In this document: one piece after another, positions 1-6,216 of the stretch
How the letters are laid out: the number at the start of each line of letters is the position of its first letter
Numbering within the stretch: the first letter of the stretch is position 1
Origin: Chloroflexota bacterium
Lineage (GTDB): Bacteria > Chloroflexota > Anaerolineae > 4572-78 > J111
DNA: 6,632 bases
NCBI GenBank assembly: GCA_003695455.1
Contig: RFJF01000224.1
Coordinates: forward strand, 1 to 6,632
Direction: 5' to 3'
The notes under the pieces: generated by a model
The model's database searches: none
Seen by the model: only the letters and a program-made list of their open reading frames with translations
What the model was told of the DNA's origin: nothing
Made by a program: the position numbers and the translations under genes

Positions 1-2
1 CC

Positions 3-428
3 CCGGCTCCGCCCACACCCACCAACACCCGCGTGCCCACGCCGTTTCCCACGCAACCCAAATTGCCAACCCCCACGGTTGTATTCAGTGGATTTCCTAC
101 CGCTATTGCGCCGCCCACGGCCACACTACGGCCGCTTCCGCCTCCCCCAAACGCCACCGCAACCCCCACATTTGCGCCGCCCCCTGTGGTTGACCGCCAG
201 TACAGTGTCTCGTTCCGCGCCCAGGCCAATGACCTGTTCAAGGGCGACTGCACCCGGCTGGAATGGGATGTGGTTGGCTCTACGCAGGTGCGGTTGCAGG
301 GGCAGGATGTTGAGCCGTCCGGCTCAGAAAAGGTGTGCCCCGAACGCACCACCGATTACACGCTGGAAGTACAAATGCCGGACAGCACGCAAATTGACCG
401 CAAAAAAGTAAAAATCAGGGTTCAGTGA
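3..428 (+). CDS. Pro/Thr-rich exported protein with C-terminal Ig-like domain (5' partial)
   Basis: The frame is open from the window edge to a TGA at 426-428, so this is the 3' end of a longer gene; the GTG at 33 is only an internal in-frame codon. The first ~60 visible residues are dominated by Pro, Thr and Ala (for example PTPTNTRVPTP), as in extracellular spacers of Chloroflexota surface proteins. The last ~75 residues, beginning around YSVSFRAQANDLFKGDC, look like a small beta-sandwich: alternating hydrophobic strands, a C-x-x-L-x-W motif and a second Cys in KVCPERTTDYTL that could pair with the first. A domain of this shape is common in exported Chloroflexota proteins, where it is taken to be Ig-like; no function can be assigned. 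The stop overlaps the start of the ABC ATPase by four bases (GTGA), suggesting translational coupling and perhaps a surface accessory role for that importer. The signal peptide or lipobox would lie outside the window. Confidence 0.75.
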   Translation, partial: PAPPTPTNTRVPTPFPTQPKLPTPTVVFSGFPTAIAPPTATLRPLPPPPNATATPTFAPPPVVDRQYSVSFRAQANDLFKGDCTRLEWDVVGSTQVRLQGQDVEPSGSEKVCPERTTDYTLEVQMPDSTQIDRKKVKIRVQ

Positions 429-1474
429 GCCGGATGAACGGCAAATTTCTGGCGATTGACTCGCTGACCAAGCAATTTGGCGATGCGCCGGCCATTCGCA
501 ACGTTTCGTTGTCAATGGAACGCGGGCAGATTTTGTGCCTGCTGGGGCCAAGTGGCTGCGGCAAAACCACACTGCTGCGCTCGATTGCCGGGCTGGAAAC
601 GCCGGACTCTGGCCGGGTTCTGTTCGAGGGGCGGGACATTGGCGGGGTGCCGCCGCACCGCCGCAATTTTGGGCTGATGTTTCAGGAATTTGCGCTGTTT
701 CCCCACAAATCGGTGGGTGAAAATGTGGCCTTTGGCCTGAAAATGCAACAGGCCGGCAACCCTGAACAGCGGGTGCAGGAGATGCTGGAACTGGTGGGGC
801 TGGCCGGTTTTGCAGAACGCGACGTGAGCAGCCTCTCCGGCGGCGAGCGCCAGCGGGTGGCGTTGGCCCGCAGTCTGGCTCCCAACCCCAAACTGCTGAT
901 GCTCGATGAACCGCTGGGCGCGCTGGACCGTGCCCTGCGTGAACGGCTGATGGTGGAAATCCGGCAGATTTTAAAGCGGGTTGGCCTGACCGCTATTTAC
1001 GTGACCCACGACCAGACCGAAGCCTTTGCCATTGCCGACCGGGTAGTGGTGATGAACGGCGGGCGCATTGAGCAGGACAGCCGGCCCGAAATGCTTTTTT
1101 GGCGGCCCGCCACAGCCTTTGTGGCCCGCTTTTTGGGATTTGAGAATTTGCTGCCGGTTATCAGTTTGGGCGGCGGGCAGTACAACACTCCCCTGGGAGC
1201 GTGGCCCGTCGCTGCTGAAAGCCAATGTCCGGCGGGGCAAACTGTTGTGCTGCTGGTCCGGCCCGAGGCGGCAGCGTTTGAGCCGCAGGCCGGCAGCATT
1301 AAGGTGGCGGGCAGTGTGACCGGGCGTACCTTTCGGGGGCGCTACAACCAGATTGTTTTCAAATCAGACGCAGGGCCGGAGTTTGTGTTTGAAACGGACG
1401 CCGCCCAGCCTTTCAACATGAACGCGCGTGCGCTGTGGCTCAATCCGCAGGCGGTGCAGATTTTGCCGGAATAG
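425..1474 (+). CDS. ABC importer ATP-binding subunit (Fe3+/thiamine/polyamine class)
   Basis: This 349-residue protein is the energising cytoplasmic subunit of an ABC uptake system. All nucleotide-binding motifs are present: Walker A GPSGCGKTT (41-49), Q-loop Gln87 in FQEFALFP, signature LSGGERQ (137-143), Walker B LLMLDEP (157-163), D-loop GALD (165-168) and switch His195 in VTHDQTEA. The domain ends near residue 240 (FLGFENLLP); the remaining ~105 residues, with VRPEAAAF near 278-285, fit a TOBE-like regulatory domain as in FbpC, PotA and CysA-type ATPases. Length is normal for that class. The GTG at 425 is chosen because AGGG at 417-420 lies four bases before it and it forms a GTGA overlap with the previous stop; the ATG at 434 (MNGKFLA) is an alternative three codons in. 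No binding protein or permease is in the window, so the substrate (ferric iron, thiamine, polyamine, sulfate or other) cannot be decided. Confidence 0.93.
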   Translation: MSRMNGKFLAIDSLTKQFGDAPAIRNVSLSMERGQILCLLGPSGCGKTTLLRSIAGLETPDSGRVLFEGRDIGGVPPHRRNFGLMFQEFALFPHKSVGENVAFGLKMQQAGNPEQRVQEMLELVGLAGFAERDVSSLSGGERQRVALARSLAPNPKLLMLDEPLGALDRALRERLMVEIRQILKRVGLTAIYVTHDQTEAFAIADRVVVMNGGRIEQDSRPEMLFWRPATAFVARFLGFENLLPVISLGGGQYNTPLGAWPVAAESQCPAGQTVVLLVRPEAAAFEPQAGSIKVAGSVTGRTFRGRYNQIVFKSDAGPEFVFETDAAQPFNMNARALWLNPQAVQILPE

Positions 1475-1478
1475 AGGG
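1474..1478 (+). promoter_or_regulatory. Shine-Dalgarno-like GAGGG deciding the SulP start
   Basis: GAGGG begins at the last base of the ATPase stop codon and lies three bases before the GTG at 1482. The spacing is short, but this is the only plausible site near a start codon that leaves the N-terminus of the transporter intact. It argues against the longer frame beginning at 1428, whose first 18 codons would lie inside the end of the ATPase gene. Confidence 0.5.
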
Positions 1479-1481
1479 CTT

Positions 1482-3635
1482 GTGAACACCATTAGTTTTT
1501 CCAATCCAGCGGAATTTACCGAACCGGTGCTGGCTAATTTGCAGCATATTCCCCGTTATTTTCTGCGGCCGGTTGAGATTATTAAAGGTTACCATCGCGA
1601 TGACCTGCGCTTTGATTTGGTGGCCGGGCTGACGGTGGCTGTCATTGCCCTGCCGCAGGCCATGGCCTTTGCCATGATTGCTGATTTACCGCCGGAAATG
1701 GGTATTTACACCGGTATTGTGGCGGCTACGGTGGGCGGTATGTGGGGATCGTCTAACCAGATGAGTACCGGGGCGGCCAACGCGGTCTCACTGCTGGTGT
1801 TGTCGACGTTAACGGGAGTGGCGGTAGCCGGCACGCCGGAGTATCTGCTGGCGGCAGGATTGCTGGCCGTGTTGGCCGGGCTGTTTCAGCTGACTCTTGG
1901 GTTATCACGGCTGGGGTTTTTGGTGAATTTTGTATCGCACTCGGTGGTGGTGGGCTTTGCCGCCGGCGCCGGTATTTTGATTGCGTTGGGTCAAATCAAG
2001 CATTTGATAGGCACAGAATTTTCCAGCCGTAATTTAATTGACACGGCGGCCGGGGTCAGCGCCAATATATGGCACACCAACCCGGCTACGTTTGCGCTGG
2101 GCGTTGGCACCATTATCTTGATTTTACTGCTTAGAAAATTTGCACCGCAAGTGCCCAATGCCATTGTGAGTATTGCGGCTGCCGGGCTGATTGTATATTG
2201 GTGGGGTCTGGATGTGCCGGTTATCGGCCAGATTCCCCGCGAATTTCCGCCGTTTGTTCAATTACCCCTGCTGGATTTTGAGTTAATTCGCCGCCTCATC
2301 CCGGGTGCGTTGGCGGTGGGTACCATTGCCCTGATTCAGACCGCCGCCATTTCCCGTTCCATTTCAGCCCAAACCGGCCAGCGGCTGGACAGCAATCAGG
2401 AAATTGTGGGGCAGGGATTAGCCAACATTGCAGCAGGTTTCTTTTCCGGATACGCGGTGGCCGGTTCGTTTTCCCGGTCGGCGGTCAATTTTAAGAGTGG
2501 CGCGCGTACATCGGTGAGCGGCATCTTTGCCAGTATTGCCATTTTAACCTCAATGTTGTTGTTGGCCCCGCTGGCAGTGTATGTCCCCAGAGCTGCGCTG
2601 GCCGGGGTGCTATTGGTGATTGCCGTTGGCATGATTGACCGGGCAGAAATCAGCCGGATTTTGCGCACCACCCGCGGGGATGCGTTTATTTTGGCCGTCA
2701 CCTTCATTGCCACCGTCTCGCTGGCTATTGAAACGGCGGTCTTTTTGGGCGTGGCAATTTCTTTTGCCCGTTTCATCATCCGCACCAGTTTGCCGCAGGT
2801 TGTGCCGGTGGTCCCCAACGAACGGTTCTCCCATTTTGAACCGGCCAAACCCCACGACGACCTTTGCCCCCAACTCTGTACCGTGCAGGTTTCCGGCGAT
2901 CTGTACTTTGGTGCGGTTAATCATGTTGAAGAAACTATTTTGCGTTATTTGCGCCAAAACCCTGACCAGCGATTTGTGCTGATCCGCATGTTTGCCGTAA
3001 ACCAGTGCGATTTCAGCGGCATTCACATGCTGGAGTCTCTGCGCCAAACCTGCCTGGACCGCGGCGGCGATCTTTATTTTATGCGGGTTCAGCCCATTGT
3101 GGAGCAGGTGATGCGGGCCACCGGCTTTTACGATGAACTGGGCGAAGACCATTTTCTGGATGATGACACGGCCATTCCGCATATTTTTCATCGCGTACTG
3201 GACCCGGCCATCTGCATTTACGAATGCCCGGTACGCGTGTTCAAAGAATGTCAGAATTTGCCCAAACAAACGGCGCCGCTCAATTTTTCGCTGCCGTCTG
3301 ACATCCCGCCGGACAGCGTAGCCACCGTGACCCCGCGCGATTTGTGGGCGCAAATATCCGGCAGTGACCACGCTCCACTGGTGATTGATGTCCGCGAACC
3401 CCGCGAGTTCAAACGCGGCGCCATCCCGGAATCGCTGCTGCTGCCGCTGCCCCGGCTGGCCGACTATTTGCCGGCCATCCCAAAGGATAAAGATGTGGTG
3501 CTGGTGTGCCGTGGCGGGCGTCGCAGCCTGCGGGCGGCCGCCTATTTACAGAGCAAAGGCTGGAAAAATGTAAAGATTTTACGCGGCGGAATTTTGGCCT
3601 GGGAAGCCGCCGGCCTGCTTGAAGCCGTAGAATGA
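1482..3635 (+). CDS. SulP-family anion transporter fused to STAS and rhodanese domains
   Basis: A 717-residue inner-membrane transporter with two cytoplasmic domains. Residues ~45-435 are the hydrophobic SulP/SLC26 core: ALPQAMAFAMIADLPPEMG (56-74) resembles the family's first-helix motif, SNQMSTGAANAVS (91-103) the next conserved segment, and AGSFSRSAVNFKSGARTSVSG (327-347) the strongly conserved SFSRSAVN region. Residues ~464-575 are a STAS domain, with the SulP-type VSGDLYFGAVN (470-480) and DFSGIHML (510-517), where Ser512 aligns with the phosphorylatable Ser of anti-sigma-factor antagonists. A linker with Cys578, Cys582 and Cys590 leads to a rhodanese domain (~617-715) with IDVREPREF (635-643) and the active-site loop CRGGRR, catalytic Cys676. 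SulP members move sulfate, bicarbonate or dicarboxylates; the rhodanese suggests a link to sulfur, but the substrate is inferred. GTG 1482 is preferred over the in-frame 1428. It follows the ATPase gene by 7 bases. Confidence 0.93.
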   Translation: MNTISFSNPAEFTEPVLANLQHIPRYFLRPVEIIKGYHRDDLRFDLVAGLTVAVIALPQAMAFAMIADLPPEMGIYTGIVAATVGGMWGSSNQMSTGAANAVSLLVLSTLTGVAVAGTPEYLLAAGLLAVLAGLFQLTLGLSRLGFLVNFVSHSVVVGFAAGAGILIALGQIKHLIGTEFSSRNLIDTAAGVSANIWHTNPATFALGVGTIILILLLRKFAPQVPNAIVSIAAAGLIVYWWGLDVPVIGQIPREFPPFVQLPLLDFELIRRLIPGALAVGTIALIQTAAISRSISAQTGQRLDSNQEIVGQGLANIAAGFFSGYAVAGSFSRSAVNFKSGARTSVSGIFASIAILTSMLLLAPLAVYVPRAALAGVLLVIAVGMIDRAEISRILRTTRGDAFILAVTFIATVSLAIETAVFLGVAISFARFIIRTSLPQVVPVVPNERFSHFEPAKPHDDLCPQLCTVQVSGDLYFGAVNHVEETILRYLRQNPDQRFVLIRMFAVNQCDFSGIHMLESLRQTCLDRGGDLYFMRVQPIVEQVMRATGFYDELGEDHFLDDDTAIPHIFHRVLDPAICIYECPVRVFKECQNLPKQTAPLNFSLPSDIPPDSVATVTPRDLWAQISGSDHAPLVIDVREPREFKRGAIPESLLLPLPRLADYLPAIPKDKDVVLVCRGGRRSLRAAAYLQSKGWKNVKILRGGILAWEAAGLLEAVE

Positions 3636-3641
3636 TAAAAT
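3633..3641 (+). promoter_or_regulatory. Possible extended -10 element (TGaTAAAAT) before the GlpX-like gene
   Basis: TAAAAT at 3636-3641 is preceded by TG one base upstream, giving an extended -10 that overlaps the TGA stop of the transporter gene. Transcription would start near 3648, leaving a leader of about a dozen bases that still includes the ribosome binding site. No convincing -35 hexamer is seen 16-18 bases upstream, as can be the case for extended -10 promoters. It could give the GlpX-like gene its own expression inside the operon. A chance AT-rich match at an intergenic boundary is also possible. Confidence 0.3.
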
Positions 3642-3650
3642 CAGCCGCCA

Positions 3651-3656
3651 GAGGTG
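3651..3656 (+). promoter_or_regulatory. Ribosome binding site GAGGTG of the GlpX-like gene
   Basis: GAGGTG sits four bases before the ATG at 3661 and is the clearest Shine-Dalgarno match in the window. It supports that start codon. Confidence 0.7.
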
Positions 3657-3660
3657 AATA

Positions 3661-4647
3661 ATGGATAATTTATCACCAAATATTGGGTTTGAACTGATTA
3701 GAGTAACCGAAGCCACAGCGTTGAGCGCGGGCCGCTGGTTGGGGTTGGGCAACAAAACCAAAGCCCACCGCACCGCCTGCGATGCCATGACCGAGGCGCT
3801 CAAACAGGTCAACATGAAGGGCCAGATTGTTATCGGTGAGGAAGGCCGGCTGGGTGGACACTCGGCGCTTGACAGCGGCCAGCCGGTGGGCAACGGTTTT
3901 GGCGCCGAAGTAGACGTGATTGTTGACCCCATTGATGGCACGTCATCTGTAGTCCAGGGGCGCAGCCGGGCCATCTCGGTGGTGGCGGTGGCGCCCCGCG
4001 GCTCAATGTGGCGGGCCAACCCCAACGCCATTTACATGGATAAAATTGTGGTAGACAGGGAAGCCGCCGATGTGTTGGTTCCGGAATGTCTGGATGCTCC
4101 GGCAGCCTGGACCCTGGCCCTGATTGCCCGCGCCAAAGGCAAAGCCGTGCGTGATTTGCAGGTGGTGGTGCTGGAACGTCCCCGGCACGCCGATTTGATT
4201 GACGAAATTCGCTCGGCGGGGGCGCGGGTGCTGCTGCGGATGGATGGCGATACCGCCGGCGCGCTGGCCGCGGCTACCCCCAACGTGGGCGCCGATGTGC
4301 TGATGGGTATTGGCGGCGTTCCCGAAGGTGTGGCGGCCGCCTGCGCCGTGCGGGCTATGGGCGGGGGTATGCTGGCCCGGCTGGCCCCCCAAAATTCAGA
4401 AGAAAAGGCGGCGGTCATTGAGGCAGGGTTGGGCCTGCACCATATCTACACCTGTTCAGAAATGGTCACCAGCAATGAGATTTTTCTGGCGGCTACCGGC
4501 ATCACCCGGGGGCCGTTGCTGGATGGGGTGGTTTATCACGGTGAAACGGCGCGCACCCACTCGCTGCTCATCCGCAGCGAAACCGGCACCCGGCGTATGA
4601 TTCGGGCCGAGTACCACCTGCCGCCGGAAGAGACAGATACTTTCTGA
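3661..4647 (+). CDS. GlpX-like protein (class II fructose-1,6-bisphosphatase family), active site altered
   Basis: A 328-residue soluble protein that aligns by eye along its length with E. coli GlpX, which hydrolyses fructose-1,6-bisphosphate in gluconeogenesis. Shared motifs are FELIRVTEATALSAGRWLG (10-28), IVIGE (56-60), DPIDGT (89-94), YMDKIVV (125-131), RPRH (173-176), MDGDTAGAL (194-202), GIGGVPEG (216-223) and ATGITRGPLLDG (278-289). The stretch between GIGGVPEG and ATGITRG is about 14 residues shorter than in E. coli. Compared from memory with E. coli GlpX, metal ligands Glu57, Asp85 and Glu213 remain as Glu60, Asp89 and Glu222. Asp33 becomes His36, Glu59 becomes Gly62, Asp61 becomes Leu64 and Glu88 becomes Asp92. 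The last change is common in other GlpX proteins; the first three are not expected in an ordinary enzyme. Family membership is firm, but fructose-1,6-bisphosphatase activity is not assured. It follows the SulP gene by 25 bases and is probably co-transcribed. Confidence 0.85.
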   Translation: MDNLSPNIGFELIRVTEATALSAGRWLGLGNKTKAHRTACDAMTEALKQVNMKGQIVIGEEGRLGGHSALDSGQPVGNGFGAEVDVIVDPIDGTSSVVQGRSRAISVVAVAPRGSMWRANPNAIYMDKIVVDREAADVLVPECLDAPAAWTLALIARAKGKAVRDLQVVVLERPRHADLIDEIRSAGARVLLRMDGDTAGALAAATPNVGADVLMGIGGVPEGVAAACAVRAMGGGMLARLAPQNSEEKAAVIEAGLGLHHIYTCSEMVTSNEIFLAATGITRGPLLDGVVYHGETARTHSLLIRSETGTRRMIRAEYHLPPEETDTF

Positions 4648-4651
4648 AAAC

Positions 4652-4672
4652 AGGATTCAGGAGTCACGATTC
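4652..4672. repeat. Three degenerate 7-base tandem units
   Basis: Read in steps of seven, the sequence is AGGATTC, AGGAGTC, ACGATTC, a triple heptad that starts four bases after the stop codon of the GlpX-like gene and runs into seven consecutive G. A further related piece, GAGTGACGA at 4705-4713, matches GAGTCACGA at 4661-4669 in eight of nine bases. The unit differs in sequence from the larger downstream array but shares its period. Confidence 0.55.
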
Positions 4673-4723
4673 GGGGGGGCATGGAACGGCGAATTCCGGG
4701 CGCCGAGTGACGAATATGCGCCC

Positions 4724-4793
4724 CTGCAACCTGCAACTTACTCCCTACTCCCTACTTCTTACTCCCTACTTCTTACTCCTTACTCCTTACTTC
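4724..4793. repeat. Ten in-phase heptanucleotide repeats (CTGCAAC x2, then YTACTYC x8)
   Basis: Two exact CTGCAAC units (4724-4737) are followed without a phase change by eight units of consensus YTACTYC: TTACTCC, CTACTCC, CTACTTC, TTACTCC, CTACTTC, TTACTCC, TTACTCC, TTACTTC (4738-4793). Positions 2-5 of the YTACTYC unit and its last base never vary; all changes are C/T transitions at positions 1 and 6. The eight-unit part has 24 C, 24 T, 8 A and no G on the plus strand. It ends 12 bases before the stop codon of the minus-strand lipoprotein gene. It resembles in kind the short tandemly repeated heptamers described between genes in cyanobacteria and some other bacteria; it lacks the spacers of a CRISPR array. 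Confidence 0.9.
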
Positions 4794-4805
4794 CAGATTT
4801 CCCTC

Positions 4806-6170
4806 CTACTGCCGTTCCCACCACACTTTGATGCGCGCTTTTTTGGCATGGTCCTGGTACTCCACTTCCACGGTGTGAAAACCGCCGCCCAGGTTGCTGA
4901 AAAAACCTTCTTCTCTGCCGCCGTCTTTGCGATATTCCTCAATGACCGTCCAGCCGTCAATTGAAACCTTCACCCAATCATCGGCCTGTGTTTCTGCAAA
5001 AAATTTGTAGTCGCCGCTGTCAAAAAACAGTTTTTTGGTCCAGCGCACAGAAAAATTGTTGGATGACAGCCGGCTGTCCGGCGAGCCGCCCCCCCAGTCA
5101 AAATCAATCTCTGCGTTTTCACGGGTAAAGAGCCACGGCTCCTGCAAATAGGGGTTGGGATAATATTCGCCCAGCCAGTTGGTGTTAACCAGGTCGGTTT
5201 CTTCGCCCCACACCCGCACGTGCGCGTGGCCGCCGCTTTCAAAATATTCTACCGTTACCGTGTGCAGCCCCGGCTCAATATTGGCAATGGCCCCGGTGTA
5301 ATCCACCGGAATCACGGTGTGCCAGGCATCAATCACCAGCCAGCCATCCACATACACCCGAATCCCGTCATCGGCATTGGCAAAAAAGCGGTAATCGCCG
5401 CGCGTGGGAAAGTTGAACCGTCGCGTCCAGCGCGCCGAAAAATTGTCGGCGGGGATGCCCGGGCCGGGACTGTCCAGAATCCAGTTAAAATTGAGGTCCG
5501 GGTCGTTGCGCACCAACACCGGCTGGCCCAGCAAACTGGCGTTGTCAAAATATTCGCCGCGCCACGAATCTGTGGGGATGTCCGGCGCGGACGCCGCGGG
5601 TGGTGCACCGGCCGTTGCCGTGGCTGTGGGGCGAACCGTGGCCGTGGGTGTGGCGTTTTGCACCGCCACCGATGCCACCGGCAGCGTTTCCGGTTCGGCG
5701 TTGCACTGAACCAGTGGCGCGTACAGCCACCCCAACGAGTCCTCCGGCGTGGAAACCAGCAGCCATTCGGTGCGGGTGGTTTGTTTGAGGGCGCTCAGTT
5801 TGGTTCCGCCGGGCAGGGTAGTGATGGCCCGGAACGCGGTGCCGGGGCCTTCGCGCAGGTTCACCCCGCCGGTTGTGGTGCAGGCAATGCCGGGGATGGG
5901 CGTTGCGGAGGGTGTGGCGCTGGGCAGGCGTACCACGTCGGCTTGCCGCCTGACCGGTGTGGCCGTGGCGGTGGGCAGGCGCGTGGGAACGCTGCGCATG
6001 GCGGCCAGCGTTGGGCTGGGCGCGGTGGTGGGCAATGCGGTTGCGGTGGGTTCGGGCGAGGGCACAGCAGTGGCGGGCGGCGTTTGTGCGCTGCATCCGG
6101 CGGCGAGTAGTGCGGCCAGCAGCAGCACCCCCCGGATTTGTTTGGCAACAGCAATTAATCTGCGGCTCAT
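4806..6170 (-). CDS. Lipoprotein with SH3b domain and two PA14-like domains
   Basis: A 454-residue lipoprotein, starting at the ATG whose first base is 6170. Residues 1-26 are a type II signal peptide: basic start, hydrophobic LLLAALLAA and lipobox LAAG-C with Cys26 as the lipidated residue. A Pro/Thr/Ala spacer (~28-92) leads to an SH3b domain (~94-156) with the hallmark VNLREGPGT (103-111) and GWLY (147-150). A second Thr/Ala/Pro spacer (~157-200) leads to two PA14-like domains, ~202-322 and ~331-452. Both begin W-x-GEY and share NFS-x-RWT, GDY-x-FFA and an Asp-Asp before a conserved DGW. SH3b domains often bind cell wall, and PA14 domains often bind sugars, sometimes through Asp-Asp and calcium, so an envelope-anchored glycan-binding role is inferred. 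No catalytic domain is present. A longer in-frame extension to 6314 is rejected because it would overlap the upstream gene and bury the signal peptide. Confidence 0.88.
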   Translation of the reverse strand: MSRRLIAVAKQIRGVLLLAALLAAGCSAQTPPATAVPSPEPTATALPTTAPSPTLAAMRSVPTRLPTATATPVRRQADVVRLPSATPSATPIPGIACTTTGGVNLREGPGTAFRAITTLPGGTKLSALKQTTRTEWLLVSTPEDSLGWLYAPLVQCNAEPETLPVASVAVQNATPTATVRPTATATAGAPPAASAPDIPTDSWRGEYFDNASLLGQPVLVRNDPDLNFNWILDSPGPGIPADNFSARWTRRFNFPTRGDYRFFANADDGIRVYVDGWLVIDAWHTVIPVDYTGAIANIEPGLHTVTVEYFESGGHAHVRVWGEETDLVNTNWLGEYYPNPYLQEPWLFTRENAEIDFDWGGGSPDSRLSSNNFSVRWTKKLFFDSGDYKFFAETQADDWVKVSIDGWTVIEEYRKDGGREEGFFSNLGGGFHTVEVEYQDHAKKARIKVWWERQ

Positions 6171-6177
6171 TGCCGGT

Positions 6178-6183
6178 ATTGTA
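6178..6183 (-). promoter_or_regulatory. Possible -10 box (TACAAT) of the lipoprotein gene, nearly leaderless
   Basis: Read on the minus strand, TACAAT is followed by seven bases (ACCGGCA) and then the ATG. A start about seven bases after the box would put the mRNA 5' end at or within a base or two of the ATG, and no Shine-Dalgarno sequence is visible between them. The match to TATAAT is five of six. The -35 region is weak: TTTAGC with an 18-base spacer or TTAGCC with 17, each three of six. It lies in the 46-base gap after the stop of the upstream esterase gene. Confidence 0.4.
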
Positions 6184-6216
6184 CCACACCGCGCGGCGGC
6201 GGCTAAACTGGCGTGC

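Larger units (their letters stand above)
4648..4805. other. Intergenic region between convergent genes
   Basis: These 158 bases separate the GlpX-like gene from the stop of the minus-strand lipoprotein gene, and no coding frame in them is credible. They contain two sets of 7-base tandem repeats, a run of seven G (4673-4679) and a small inverted repeat, CGGCG (4687-4691) with CGCCG (4701-4705) around a 9-base loop. The inverted repeat has no following T-run, so it is not a convincing intrinsic terminator for either gene. Confidence 0.7.

Noticed and set aside
1428..1481. N-terminal extension of the SulP protein
   Set aside because: These codons overlap the end of the ATPase gene in another frame and encode an Arg/Cys-rich stretch unlike the family; the GTG at 1482 has a GAGGG before it.
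2610..3371. 253-codon minus-strand open frame inside the SulP fusion gene
   Set aside because: The opposite strand encodes clearly recognisable SulP, STAS and rhodanese sequence throughout, while this frame has no recognisable motif.
1482..4647. Carbon-fixation pair: bicarbonate-type SulP plus fructose/sedoheptulose bisphosphatase
   Set aside because: The rhodanese domain and the altered GlpX metal site argue against it, and no RuBisCO, phosphoribulokinase or carbonic anhydrase gene is present in the window.
4687..4705. Intrinsic terminator hairpin (CGGCG/CGCCG)
   Set aside because: The stem is only five base pairs with a 9-base loop, and no T-run follows on either strand.
4724..4793. CRISPR array or transposon end
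   Set aside because: The units are 7 bases and contiguous, with no spacers, no terminal inverted repeats and no associated genes.
5220..6110. 296-codon plus-strand open frame
   Set aside because: It lies wholly antisense to the lipoprotein gene, is rich in Gly, Arg and Cys with no domain-like pattern, and has no ribosome binding site; it is a by-product of GC-rich codon use on the other strand.
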